Shown here in pieces: positions 24,856 through 34,179 of a DNA stretch of 46,632 nucleotides (position 1 is the stretch's first letter; every line of letters begins with the position of its first letter). The DNA lies in the NCBI GenBank assembly GCA_903895845.1, contig CAITVK010000034.1, positions 1-46,632 of the forward strand, written 5' to 3'. The notes under the pieces were generated by a model. That model did not search any database. It had not been told where the DNA came from and saw only the letters and a list, made by a program, of their open reading frames with translations. The position numbers and the translations under genes were made by a program. Origin of the DNA: an uncultured Chitinophagaceae bacterium (GTDB lineage Bacteria; Bacteroidota; Bacteroidia; Chitinophagales; Chitinophagaceae).

Positions 24856-26160
24856 CTATGCTCTAGTAATATCGGCTCCAATTGCTCTCAACCGGGTATC
24901 AATGTTTTGATAGCCCCTATCTATCTGCTCAATATTTTGAATAGTACTTTTTCCATCAGCACTCAATGCAGCAATCAACAACGCTTGTCCTGCTCTGATA
25001 TCCGGACTACTCATTGTGATGCCACGTAAGGCATATTTTCTTCCCAAGCCAATGACAGTTGCACGATGAGGGTCACAAAGAATAATTTGTGCCCCCATAT
25101 CAATCAGCTTATCAACGAAAAATAAGCGACTCTCAAACATTTTCTGATGAATCAATACACTTCCCTTTGCTTGAGTAGCAATTACCAGCATAATACTAAT
25201 TAAATCTGGCGTGAAGCCTGGCCAAGGATGATCGTAAATTGTCAAAATGCCACCATCCAGATAAGTAGTCACTTCATAACTATCCTGGGCAGGAACATAA
25301 ATATCATCCCCCTTTAATTCAAACTGAATTCCCATCTGAGAAAACTTCTCAGGTATCATTCCTAGGTGATGAATACCCGCTCCTTTAATGGTCAATTCGC
25401 TTTGGGTCATCGCTGCCAAGCCAATAAAGCTTCCTACCTCAATCATGTCCGGAAGCATCTTATGGTCTGTTCCATTTAGTTTTTCAACGCCTTCTATCAC
25501 CAATAAATTACTTCCAATACCTGCAATTTTTGCCCCCATCCTACTAAGCATATTACAAAGTTGTTGAAGATAGGGTTCGCAAGCGGCATTGTAAATGGTA
25601 GTTATTCCTTCCGCCAAAACAGCAGCCATTACAATGTTTGCAGTTCCTGTAACAGAAGGTTCATCCAGCAACATATAGGCACCGTGCAGTTGAGGGGCCG
25701 TCAGTTTAAAAATATGCAAGTTATCATCATATTCAACCTTTGCTCCTAGCTTTTCAAAACCAATGATATGTGTATCCAATCTGCGTCGCCCAATTTTATC
25801 CCCTCCTGGCTTTGGGATATATGCCTTTTTAAATCGTGCCAACATCGGGCCCGCCAACATAACAGAACCTCTCAAACGACCGCCCTTTATCCTGAATGCC
25901 TCGGAAGTAAAATAATCAGTATTTACATTGTCGGCAATAAAAGTGCAGGTGTGTCTGTCTTTCCTGTCTACCCTCACCCCCATGTCCTCCAATAATTCTA
26001 TCAGTAGGTTTACATCTAAAATGTCTGGAATATTATATACCGTAACTGGTTGTGAGGTTAATAATACAGCGCTTAATATCTGTAAGGCTTCATTTTTTGC
26101 CCCCTGAGGAATGATAGTTCCCTTTAATTGATTGCCTCCTTGTACGATGAATGATGCCAT
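24856..26160 (-). CDS. murA: UDP-N-acetylglucosamine 1-carboxyvinyltransferase MurA (Cys-to-Asp type)
   Basis: The 434-aa cytoplasmic enzyme adds enolpyruvate from PEP to UDP-GlcNAc, the first committed step of peptidoglycan synthesis. The substrate Lys-Asn pair is K22-N23 in G-A-K-N-E-A-L. In the active-site loop, where E. coli has G-G-C-A-I-G-A-R with Cys115, this protein has G-G-D-K-I-G-R-R with Asp121. In other bacteria Cys-to-Asp at this place keeps activity and removes fosfomycin sensitivity. Later motifs (P-G-F-T-P-D-L; D-I-R-A-G-Q-A-L-L-I-A) are intact. The frame extends 32 codons upstream to 26256, but M-A-S-F-I-V-Q-G-G at 26160 is the family N-terminus. Confidence 0.93.
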   Translation of the reverse strand: MASFIVQGGNQLKGTIIPQGAKNEALQILSAVLLTSQPVTVYNIPDILDVNLLIELLEDMGVRVDRKDRHTCTFIADNVNTDYFTSEAFRIKGGRLRGSVMLAGPMLARFKKAYIPKPGGDKIGRRRLDTHIIGFEKLGAKVEYDDNLHIFKLTAPQLHGAYMLLDEPSVTGTANIVMAAVLAEGITTIYNAACEPYLQQLCNMLSRMGAKIAGIGSNLLVIEGVEKLNGTDHKMLPDMIEVGSFIGLAAMTQSELTIKGAGIHHLGMIPEKFSQMGIQFELKGDDIYVPAQDSYEVTTYLDGGILTIYDHPWPGFTPDLISIMLVIATQAKGSVLIHQKMFESRLFFVDKLIDMGAQIILCDPHRATVIGLGRKYALRGITMSSPDIRAGQALLIAALSADGKSTIQNIEQIDRGYQNIDTRLRAIGADITRA

Positions 26161-26298
26161 TATATTCTTATTAATCGATATGGAAAGCGTAAAAATAGGG
26201 AGTTGGGGTCTAAAATGAATAAAAAGCACCCCGATAGCATCATATTTAACCAGCAAGGAATCGATATTTTTCCTACGATAAGCTAGCTTCCGATTGTT

Positions 26299-27609
26299 TT
26301 ATTTTATATAAAAGCGAATAAATAAGTTGGTATTAAATGGTGTTTTGTTGGCAAAGGCATTGGTTGAAATATTGCCAATAGGCTTACAGACGACTGCACC
26401 TATCTCTAATTTTTTATACTTATATCCTACTTCAAGTTTACCTGACACAAAATTTGATTTCAATAAATTCCACTCTTTACTTGATTTGTCTATACCAATT
26501 ATGCTGTCGTGAGTAACCTTTGTACCATTCTCAATAATTTTATTTGTTATCACGGCACTTTGTAGCCAATTGTTCGCAACACCCAATCCAATATTTAATT
26601 TATCCGACAACTTATACCGATACATCAGCGTTGCCTCTATACCAATCAGTTTATTGATGGAAACTTGTTGAGCATACGTTATTTGTTGAGGAGCGTTTTC
26701 TTCTGCAGAACCATGCTGAATGGTTACATTGTAATTGTTGGCACTAATAATACGTTTATTGTTTAGATAATACTGAGAATAAGGATTGAATGCCAATAAC
26801 AAGCGTTGTTTTTTGCTGATACTTTTTTCAATAAATAGTTGAGGAATAAGCAAGGAAAATGGTTGTCTTTTTCCATTTACATCCAACGAATTTGCGCCAG
26901 ACTCAAATGGTACATTCAGTTGTAAACCAAAGTGAATCCCTTTTTTGTTGATTAATTTAGGCGTCAATTTGTTTGCAGCAGCAGCTGTTGCTGTGTTTAC
27001 CGAATCTGATATGTGTTTGGTTACTGTATCGCCAGCCAACACTTTTTTCTCAGCTGTTTTGTCTGCATCCTTCAAAGTTGAAGATTCCGACGCAGCGTAA
27101 CTATCTTGCATCGGATTGATAGATTTAGCTGCATTATTATCCTCGCCACTCTTATTTGTACCAGCAATAGAATTGTTGTGATTTGGATTAAGAGGAATGG
27201 CTGCCGAAGCAACTACACCTCTTTTTGGGGTTACAGCAGCGCTATTTTCATTCGGACTAATCTTATTTATAACAACAGTTTCGTTTGTATGTGTGTACTT
27301 TTCAAGTAGTGTTTTGCCCACTATCAATGGCAATGCCACAGCAGAAACAGAAGGCGTTGCAATATTTCCTCCGGTAGATTTTACAGTAGCTTGAGTATGT
27401 TTTTTACTTTCATTCATTACAATCAATCCGCTAATCAGACCAACTGCAAGAATGCTTATCCAGAAAAAGAAAACTCTTTTCCTTCTCTTTCTTCTAGCCG
27501 CTTCCTTGTCTAAATTGGGTTTCAATGTTGCCCAAGCTGCTTCAAAAGGGATAGCTGGGGGGATTGCACCTTCCTTTTTTCCGTCTATATTGCCCAAATT
27601 ATCTCGCAT
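26299..27609 (-). CDS. Putative dual membrane-spanning anti-sigma factor
   Basis: The 436-aa protein has four parts. Residues 1-44 are a charged cytoplasmic segment ending in a basic R-R-K-R-R-K-R cluster. Residues 46-65 form one hydrophobic helix. Residues 67-205 are low-complexity, rich in Ser, Thr, Asn, Ala and Lys. Residues 206-436 show alternating β-strands (G-I-H-F-G-L-Q-L-N-V, G-I-E-A-T-L-M-Y-R-Y, K-L-E-V-G-Y-K-Y) and end N-L-F-I-R-F-Y-I-K, like an outer membrane barrel. The sigma factor gene overlaps it by 11 bases. This matches the architecture of the dual membrane-spanning anti-sigma factors described in Bacteroides: cytoplasmic sigma-binding part, inner-membrane helix, disordered linker, outer-membrane barrel. 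Anti-sigma activity is inferred. Confidence 0.65.
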   Translation of the reverse strand: MRDNLGNIDGKKEGAIPPAIPFEAAWATLKPNLDKEAARRKRRKRVFFFWISILAVGLISGLIVMNESKKHTQATVKSTGGNIATPSVSAVALPLIVGKTLLEKYTHTNETVVINKISPNENSAAVTPKRGVVASAAIPLNPNHNNSIAGTNKSGEDNNAAKSINPMQDSYAASESSTLKDADKTAEKKVLAGDTVTKHISDSVNTATAAAANKLTPKLINKKGIHFGLQLNVPFESGANSLDVNGKRQPFSLLIPQLFIEKSISKKQRLLLAFNPYSQYYLNNKRIISANNYNVTIQHGSAEENAPQQITYAQQVSINKLIGIEATLMYRYKLSDKLNIGLGVANNWLQSAVITNKIIENGTKVTHDSIIGIDKSSKEWNLLKSNFVSGKLEVGYKYKKLEIGAVVCKPIGNISTNAFANKTPFNTNLFIRFYIK

Positions 27610-28153
27610 AGACCTTCATGTTTGTGTTGTTGTTGTAGATCAATTTCAGTTTGCTTCTTCCATCATTCAGGTGCCATTTCACAGTCCCTTCTTTCATATC
27701 CAAACATTGTGCAATCTCTTTTATCAAAAAACCTTCTATATAAAAAAGATTAAAAACAGCACGCGTAGTTGAGGTAAGTGTTCTCAGAAAAGAAATTACA
27801 GTTTCCTCACTCGCATCCTTAAAAGGATTAATGCTTGTTTCTATCCTCATCTCAGTCACAGCTTCCTGATATGCCATTTCTTTTTCTTTGGCTCTCACAT
27901 GCGATATTGCAGCATTCCTGACCACACCATACACCCAGCAAAACAAGTTTCCTTTAGACATTTCATACTTTTCTATGTTATTAAAAGCATTCAACATTCC
28001 ATTGTTTAAAGCGGTGATAATATCGTGTTCATCATCAAAGAATTTACGGCACAAAGAAAATAAGTCATCATAAAAATGCCTGTATAGCTTTTCCTGACTT
28101 AATCTGTCATATTCAAGGCAGCCTTGCAATAATATTTCTATGTTTTCCGTCAA
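27599..28153 (-). CDS. ECF-type RNA polymerase sigma factor
   Basis: The 184-aa protein has sigma region 2 at about residues 20-92 (L-Y-R-H-F-Y-D-D-L-F and W-V-Y-G-V-V-R-N-A-A-I-S-H) and region 4 at about 125-180, with the helix-turn-helix I-K-E-I-A-Q-C-L-D-M-K-E-G-T-V-K-W-H-L. Region 3 is absent, as in extracytoplasmic-function sigma factors. Its end overlaps the start of the barrel-containing membrane protein by 11 bases, so the two are translationally linked, the usual layout for an ECF sigma factor and its inhibitor. No target promoter is identified. The start at 28153 is the first Met and fits the family length. Confidence 0.9.
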   Translation of the reverse strand: MTENIEILLQGCLEYDRLSQEKLYRHFYDDLFSLCRKFFDDEHDIITALNNGMLNAFNNIEKYEMSKGNLFCWVYGVVRNAAISHVRAKEKEMAYQEAVTEMRIETSINPFKDASEETVISFLRTLTSTTRAVFNLFYIEGFLIKEIAQCLDMKEGTVKWHLNDGRSKLKLIYNNNTNMKVYAR

Positions 28154-28311
28154 ATTTTTTTCTAATTAGTACAAAGAAAGCAAAGGAATATATACAATTA
28201 GCATAATTTCTTCAAACTTTCATAAGAAATAAGGATTTTTACATAAGTAAATGCACTTGTTACATAAGACATTATCACGGTTTTTGATACGCTTTGTAAC
28301 AAACTCAATCA

Positions 28312-29313
28312 TTATTGCACCACCAACGGATAAATAGACACCACTTTGTTGCTTATCCAATTAAAACTAAAAACACCCGTTGCACTCAATGTAACCGTTC
28401 CTGTGTAGGTATCATTGCCATAGTTGACCGTAAATGGAAAGGTGCCAACAGACATATTAACGATGGAATTGATGCTGGTGGCGGGTTTTATGCTTGAACA
28501 CGGAATAGAAGCAATCACAACACCACCATAATTGAGTGTGTATTGTTGGTTACTGCTATCCACCAAACTCAGGACACTATCGGTATAACATTGATAATTG
28601 TAGTGCGTGTTGGCAGTTAACACCAACTGTTTTTTGCCCTGAATATCTTTTTGTACCGAGGGCGTGATGGCCAATTTATCGCTAAAAATAAAAGGAACAG
28701 TATCCACCGAAGGATTATTGATGGAAGGATCTGCCAGCCAAACAGTACGAGTGCGAGATTGGTTGCCCGATGAAATATGTACTGTACCAGTTTTACCATT
28801 TCCAAAACTAAAGGTTGCAGGATTTTTTGATGTGTTGATTGAGCTTACATTTCCTGTAGTTGTCCAGATAAAATCATTAATATTCGGTGGGTTATTTACA
28901 GAGAAAGAAATATTTTGATAGGGCAGAATATTTACAATCTGAGATGCCCGCAAACTAAATCCTGTATCAATGTCTTGATAAACGCTATCGGAAACCGTAA
29001 CAACATAAGTGGCTTGGGTGGCATTGGCAGTAGCCGTGATATTGTAGGTACCTCCTTTGCTGAATGATAGCGTGGCGTACACACCCGCAGGGCTAATAGT
29101 ATAGTTTTTATTTGGAAAAACCTGCCACGTTACAATTGCTGTATTGTTTCCGGTGTTGAATGAAAGCAATAACGGCTCGGTCTGCTTAATAACAGAAACA
29201 GTATCCGTAAACAAATGGTTTACTGCATTGCTATCAGTACTAGCGTCTTTACTACAAGCAAGTGCAAATTGGCAACAGGCTAAAAAAAGAAAGACATAAT
29301 ATTTATTTTTCAT
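28312..29313 (-). CDS. Predicted surface lipoprotein with Ig-like/PKD-like repeats
   Basis: The 333-aa protein starts with a lipoprotein-type signal, F-A-L-A-C with Cys20, followed by S-K-D-A-S-T-D, an acidic stretch like the surface-export signal of Bacteroidota lipoproteins. The lipobox is not ideal (A-L-A-C). The rest is β-rich: G-G-T-Y-N-I-T-A-T-A and Y-V-V-T-V-S-D near residues 88-108 resemble PKD/Ig-like domains, and a second similar segment is near 150-185. No enzyme motif is seen. It lies 114 bases after the T9SS cargo gene, beyond a hairpin, and is likely a separate transcript. Function unknown. Confidence 0.65.
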   Translation of the reverse strand: MKNKYYVFLFLACCQFALACSKDASTDSNAVNHLFTDTVSVIKQTEPLLLSFNTGNNTAIVTWQVFPNKNYTISPAGVYATLSFSKGGTYNITATANATQATYVVTVSDSVYQDIDTGFSLRASQIVNILPYQNISFSVNNPPNINDFIWTTTGNVSSINTSKNPATFSFGNGKTGTVHISSGNQSRTRTVWLADPSINNPSVDTVPFIFSDKLAITPSVQKDIQGKKQLVLTANTHYNYQCYTDSVLSLVDSSNQQYTLNYGGVVIASIPCSSIKPATSINSIVNMSVGTFPFTVNYGNDTYTGTVTLSATGVFSFNWISNKVVSIYPLVVQ

Positions 29314-29328
29314 ACTCTTTTTTGTTAA

Positions 29329-29360
29329 AACCAGTCAGGCTTTTTAATTCCCGACTGGTT
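29329..29360 (-). terminator. Terminator after the 29428 T9SS cargo gene
   Basis: AACCAGTCAGG (29329-29339) pairs with CCCGACTGGTT (29350-29360) with one mismatch. On the minus strand it is followed by TTTTAAC. It lies 68 bases after the cargo-gene stop. Confidence 0.6.
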
Positions 29361-29427
29361 GATTAATAGTTTTGGTTGATATTTGAGTTAGGGATTTAAA
29401 ACCTTACGTTTGTAAAGGGATAACGGC

Positions 29428-31326
29428 CTATTCAACCACGATTTTTTCATTGACTAATTTGCCACCGACAATCTGGAGTTGTGCTATGTAAACGCCTGGG
29501 CTAAGGTTAAATTTTATTTTGTTAAGATTGCTAGAAGTGTTTAAGTTCTTCTTTACAAAAACTAGATTTCCCAATTTATCATAAATATCTACTTCTGTTA
29601 CTTTTTTTCCATTTACCATAATAAACTTCTTGGCAGGATTGGGATAAACAGAAAACTGGTCGTTGTTTGCAGCCAACTGAACACTAATAGTTTTACTGTA
29701 TTGAGAGCTGCCATCTTTATTAACTATCTTTAGTCGATAATAAGCTTTTGCAGAATCAGTACTTACTTTATCTGTAAAATTGTACTGATTTAGTCCTACA
29801 CTTCCTTTGGCAGTAAGTAAATTGATTGGGATAAAGTTGGTACTATCCAAACTCCTGTCCACTTCAATTGCAATTGCATTTGTTTCATTTTCTATTGAAA
29901 ACTGAATACCTGTATAGTGAACGGTAATTGCATTGGCAGTGAATGATTGAACGGTACCAGGCAGCATTGCAGGTAAAGAGTAACAGATTTCTAAACGAGG
30001 CCTTTTGGTGGTATCGCTAGCTAAACCAGATTCAAATATTAAAGAGTTGTAAGGGTCGTTTTCTGTTTGTAATCTAAATAACATTCCATTGTTGCTATCA
30101 GGCTTGCTAACCCAATTTTGGGCATACGCAGTGATATCTGCTATATAATTTTCCGTTGTATTGGTACTTTTTGGAAGTATAACCTCTGTAGCAGTATCTA
30201 CTACCAAAGGCGTAAAGTAATTGGTAGAATCCATTTTCCAATGTGAATATACTTTTTGCAAAAGGCCAATGTTATTAGTGCCATAGGTGGGACTACCTGA
30301 TACCCCATTCAGGTTTTTTAATTTGGCATATAAATAAAGCTTAGCACTCTTTACAATTGCATTTGATGGCAATTGGCTCAAATCATATTTTATTAGTGAC
30401 CTGCCATTATAATTAGGAATGCCAATACTGGTTGCTGTCCATGCAAACGCATATAATTCAGTTCCAGAAGTGTCGCCATGTGGCCCGGCATTGGGGTCAT
30501 TTAAAAAAGAAGAGGTTTGAAATGCTTTATTGGTAGGCGATCCATACATTACCAAAGAAGAGTCACAAGTGGGAATAGTATCCTTATCTGGGTTTGGTGC
30601 AGTATACAAAGCGGTTACTTCTGAGCTATCCAATGCCCTATTATATATTCGGATATCATCTAAAACACCATTGAACCAATAAGGTGTACTAACAATGCTA
30701 AAATATCTTCCAAGGTAAATATCATTTGTGTTAAATGTTATTTTAGCACTACTTGCTGATATCAGACTGTCATTAACATATAACTTCGAAATGCTTCCAT
30801 CGTTTGTATAAACTACATGATACCAATGCCCTGTATGTACAGTTGGGACATCATTACTTGTACAATCCATTCCAAAAAAAGCTTCATGACTTGTATCTGC
30901 AGGCACACTACAAAAATTTATACCATTAACATTTCCATAATAGGCATCAGAAAAAACGACGTTGTAGTTAGTTTGGGATTCAAGACCTTTACTTAAAATG
31001 TAGTTCGCACCACATGTTCCTGAATAAAAACCATTTGGCTTTACCCAAATACTCAACGAAACAGCAGTAGCTGTATCTAAAGAAAGGCTTGCAGGGATTT
31101 GAATATAGCTACCGTTTCCATTGAATGAATACGCACTATTAGCATTTCCAAATCTATCAGTAGTTAAAGTTGCATTATTAAAGGACGGATTGTTACTGTT
31201 GCCACTCGAGTCGTTGGCATTGCCAGTAAAAGGATAGTACGCCATCAACCCTTTGCTGAGGTTTACCTGAGCTGTTGCAAATGCAACAATCAAGACCATT
31301 GTTACTAATAGATATATTTTCTTCAT
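29428..31326 (-). CDS. T9SS cargo protein with LamG and DNRLRE domains
   Basis: The 632-aa secreted protein has a signal peptide (residues 1-19, ending A-T-A-Q). A LamG/concanavalin-like domain covers about 25-240 (G-L-M-A-Y-Y-P-F-T-G-N-A-N-D-S-S-G; D-D-I-R-I-Y-N-R-A-L near 225). A DNRLRE-type domain covers about 255-455 (R-S-L-I-K-Y-D-L-S-Q-L-P; A-K-L-Y-L-Y). The C-terminus (about 558-632) is a type A T9SS sorting domain: Y-P-N-P-A-K-K-F, then S-P-G-V-Y-I-A-Q-L and a final K-I-V-V-E. It is probably displayed on or released from the cell surface, binding glycans or acting as an adhesin. It lies 18 bases downstream of the LRR cargo gene and shares its C-terminal 140 residues in style and order. 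Confidence 0.85.
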   Translation of the reverse strand: MKKIYLLVTMVLIVAFATAQVNLSKGLMAYYPFTGNANDSSGNSNNPSFNNATLTTDRFGNANSAYSFNGNGSYIQIPASLSLDTATAVSLSIWVKPNGFYSGTCGANYILSKGLESQTNYNVVFSDAYYGNVNGINFCSVPADTSHEAFFGMDCTSNDVPTVHTGHWYHVVYTNDGSISKLYVNDSLISASSAKITFNTNDIYLGRYFSIVSTPYWFNGVLDDIRIYNRALDSSEVTALYTAPNPDKDTIPTCDSSLVMYGSPTNKAFQTSSFLNDPNAGPHGDTSGTELYAFAWTATSIGIPNYNGRSLIKYDLSQLPSNAIVKSAKLYLYAKLKNLNGVSGSPTYGTNNIGLLQKVYSHWKMDSTNYFTPLVVDTATEVILPKSTNTTENYIADITAYAQNWVSKPDSNNGMLFRLQTENDPYNSLIFESGLASDTTKRPRLEICYSLPAMLPGTVQSFTANAITVHYTGIQFSIENETNAIAIEVDRSLDSTNFIPINLLTAKGSVGLNQYNFTDKVSTDSAKAYYRLKIVNKDGSSQYSKTISVQLAANNDQFSVYPNPAKKFIMVNGKKVTEVDIYDKLGNLVFVKKNLNTSSNLNKIKFNLSPGVYIAQLQIVGGKLVNEKIVVE

Positions 31327-31344
31327 TCCTTTTTTATTAAAATG

Positions 31345-33996
31345 CTATTCAACAACAATTTTCTTAATTACAGTTTCGCCATCAGCCATTAATATCTGAG
31401 CGGTATAAATACCAGAACTCAACTTAAATTCTATTTTATTTTGAATAGCCATTGCATTCATCCCTTTTTTTGTAGCCACTGTCCTTCCCAAATTATCGAT
31501 AATGTTAATTTGCTTTATATTTTTTCCATTCACTATTATAAAATTTTTGGCAGGGTTAGGATAAACAGAAACCCGATTTGCTATTGCCGACAATTGAATA
31601 GCTACGACTTTACTGTAACTAAGGTTACCGTTTCTATCTATTATTTGAAGGCGATAATAGTTGATGCCATTTGCTGGTGTATTATCTATAAACTGATAAT
31701 TGTTTGCACCACGTCCTTTAGCATTTATTTTACCTATCGTTGCATAATCAACCCCATTGATGCTCCTCTGAACATTGAAGTAGGCTGTGTTCAGTTCGTT
31801 TGCAGTACTCCAATTATTTTTAACGCTGATGATATTACCTACAATTTCTTTTAATTGATAGTCACTTAATGTTACAGGCAATGGGTCACTTATTATAATG
31901 GTATTTGTCGTATTAGTTACAACGGGGTTGTTATAATCAAAATAAATAGAAGCTTTATTAAAGATATTACTACCAATAGTATCACCTGGCAAAGGGGTTA
32001 GTTTAAAGTTTACGAATCCGTTACTTTTTGTTTGGCTAGAGCTACTATCATCTAAATCTATGTCAAAAAATTTAAAATAGACAATACCTTTCGTGTTGTT
32101 TATTTCAATATTTGGGCTATGGCTACTGCCAATCATTTGAAACAGGTTCTTATCTAAAAGCGTGTTAAGGGTATCTGCTATCACAACATCTCTGGCAGAG
32201 GCATTTCCAACATTTTGAAAATCTATTTTGTAATCAATTCCATCCCCATCCACTACCTGTGTTGTTGTTAATTTAGGGGTTGCTTTTTTACAATTAGGGT
32301 CATAACTACCTTTTATTGTACTGCTGTCTCTAGTTGAAACATTACTGATTGTTGCTGTGCTAAACAAACTAAGCCCCCTTTCGGTATTGGGCTTAACACT
32401 AAATAGAAAATATGGATACTTATAACCGCTTCTGTAATACTCGTTTCCAAAGTAATTTGCGCTCAACGTATCCAGCCAAGTGATTGTATTACCTATATTA
32501 CTTAAAATTGTTATTGAAGCAGAATCAAAAACTAACTTACTACTATCATAAGTGAACCGTACAGTATCGTAACTGTCATTGGTGCCTAGATTTCTATAAG
32601 ATATGCTGTATGCAAATGCTCTGCCTGGTATTGCATTTTGCCAAGGATAGATATGGATAGCCAAACTATCCTTTAATCCATTGGGTTGGATTGCAATATC
32701 CTGAAGTGCCAATTGTTCTTCATACGAAGAAAAGCTAAAGCTTATTCCATTTGGAACTGCTTTAAAAAATCTTGGCACAATTGGATTCAAAGTGAAGCTT
32801 CCGGTGTCTGTTGTAGTAATAATAAATTGCCCCGCATCATTGGTAAATGATGTTTGCCCCTGATTTAATGTAACAGGCACATAAGGAATATAAAACTCGT
32901 CAGTATCTTTTATACCATTACTGTTTTTATCATAGAAAACCTTTCCCGTTATTACTGGGAATGCGTTACAATGGTTTGCATTGTTAGTAGGGTTACAGAT
33001 AGACAAGCCTGCTGGATATACGTTGGTATTTCCGGCAGTGTTGGGAATGCACCTCACCCCAGTACCGCTCACATTCAGGGAGTCCAAGGTATTGGGTAAT
33101 CTTGGCAGACACAGCAAATTACTGTCTCCCTGGCAATACAGATACTGGAGTTGATACAAAGAATCTAGGAATGGGATTGAAGAAACGGGGTTAATACTTA
33201 CATCTAAATAATTGAGTGTTGTTGGTAGGTTGTACGGCAGGGCTGTCAATTGGTTACTATCACAATCCAATGAATAGAGTGTGTATGGCAATGTTGGTAT
33301 TTGGGAAATAATATTTTCACCACAATCTAACAAGGAAATGTTTTTGGAAAGTGTTGGCAATGATGTTAACCGATTACCGTAACAATAAAAGTTTTGTAGG
33401 CTGCTGGGCAAAGTTGGTAGGGTAGCTAATTGATTATTACCGCAATCCAATAAAGTGAGATTGGCGGGGAGTGTTGGTAGGGCTGTTAGTTGATTAAATG
33501 AGCAAACCAAAGTATTTAATGAATCAGGCAGTGTAGGCAAATTCTGCAACCCATTTTCATCACATAGAATACGCGTCAAAGATGCTGGCAACGAAGGCAA
33601 TGTTGTTAATTGATTGTTTTCGCAGTTAAAGGATAGCAACTGCTTTGGCAAATCGGGTAGGGAGGCAAGTTGGTTGTTGCTGCAGTACAGATATTGCAAA
33701 CTATTGGGCAAAGTGGGTAACGTTGTTAGCTGGTTATTTTCACAATCCAATAGTTTCAAGCTTTTAAAGTATTGTATACCACTTAAATCTTGTATAGAAT
33801 CCTGATTAACATACAAAGAATCTTCTGTTATTATACCCCTGCAAGTGGTGTCCATCTGCCCCGATCCATCGAAGCAAGCAGGATAAACCTTTATCAGTAA
33901 TGCTCGGAAATTACTATCAGCAATGTTTACATACTGTGCTTTGGCAAACACGCATGTAATTAAGCTGATAAGTAAGCAAAACCAAATTTTTCTCAT
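31345..33996 (-). CDS. T9SS cargo protein with leucine-rich repeats
   Basis: The 883-aa secreted protein has a signal peptide (ending F-A-K-A-Q). About a dozen 21-residue leucine-rich repeats follow at about 80-330, each like L-x-x-L-x-C-x-x-N-x-L-x-x-L-P-x-L-P, the short L-P-x-L-P type also known from YopM/IpaH proteins. An SdrD B-like motif sits near 355-420 (V-F-Y-D-K-N-S-N-G-I-K-D). A DUF7619/DUF11-like segment is near 570-710 (G-S-Y-D-P-N-C-K-K; I-Y-F-D-Y-N-N-P-V-V-T-N). A type A T9SS sorting domain covers about 810-883 (V-Y-P-N-P-A-K-N-F; final K-I-V-V-E). It likely serves as a surface adhesin or binding protein. The 29428 cargo gene follows after 18 bases. Confidence 0.88.
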   Translation of the reverse strand: MRKIWFCLLISLITCVFAKAQYVNIADSNFRALLIKVYPACFDGSGQMDTTCRGIITEDSLYVNQDSIQDLSGIQYFKSLKLLDCENNQLTTLPTLPNSLQYLYCSNNQLASLPDLPKQLLSFNCENNQLTTLPSLPASLTRILCDENGLQNLPTLPDSLNTLVCSFNQLTALPTLPANLTLLDCGNNQLATLPTLPSSLQNFYCYGNRLTSLPTLSKNISLLDCGENIISQIPTLPYTLYSLDCDSNQLTALPYNLPTTLNYLDVSINPVSSIPFLDSLYQLQYLYCQGDSNLLCLPRLPNTLDSLNVSGTGVRCIPNTAGNTNVYPAGLSICNPTNNANHCNAFPVITGKVFYDKNSNGIKDTDEFYIPYVPVTLNQGQTSFTNDAGQFIITTTDTGSFTLNPIVPRFFKAVPNGISFSFSSYEEQLALQDIAIQPNGLKDSLAIHIYPWQNAIPGRAFAYSISYRNLGTNDSYDTVRFTYDSSKLVFDSASITILSNIGNTITWLDTLSANYFGNEYYRSGYKYPYFLFSVKPNTERGLSLFSTATISNVSTRDSSTIKGSYDPNCKKATPKLTTTQVVDGDGIDYKIDFQNVGNASARDVVIADTLNTLLDKNLFQMIGSSHSPNIEINNTKGIVYFKFFDIDLDDSSSSQTKSNGFVNFKLTPLPGDTIGSNIFNKASIYFDYNNPVVTNTTNTIIISDPLPVTLSDYQLKEIVGNIISVKNNWSTANELNTAYFNVQRSINGVDYATIGKINAKGRGANNYQFIDNTPANGINYYRLQIIDRNGNLSYSKVVAIQLSAIANRVSVYPNPAKNFIIVNGKNIKQINIIDNLGRTVATKKGMNAMAIQNKIEFKLSSGIYTAQILMADGETVIKKIVVE

Positions 33997-34179
33997 AAAT
34001 CTGTTTTATAAAAACAATGTTTCACTAAGCATTACGCTTTTTCGAAGGCAAAAGGTTGGGTTTTTGAAAAATATTTTTTAAAAAAAGTCAAATTAGTTAA
34101 TAATAGACCCTTTTCTAGGCTTTATCCTCTATTTTTAGTCGTTTAAAAATTTAATCAATCAGTAAAAAAATAATAAAAA

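Noticed and set aside
27599-27609. Frameshift joining the sigma factor and the barrel protein
   Set aside because: Both proteins have complete ends and starts; the 11-base overlap is the normal layout for a sigma and anti-sigma pair.
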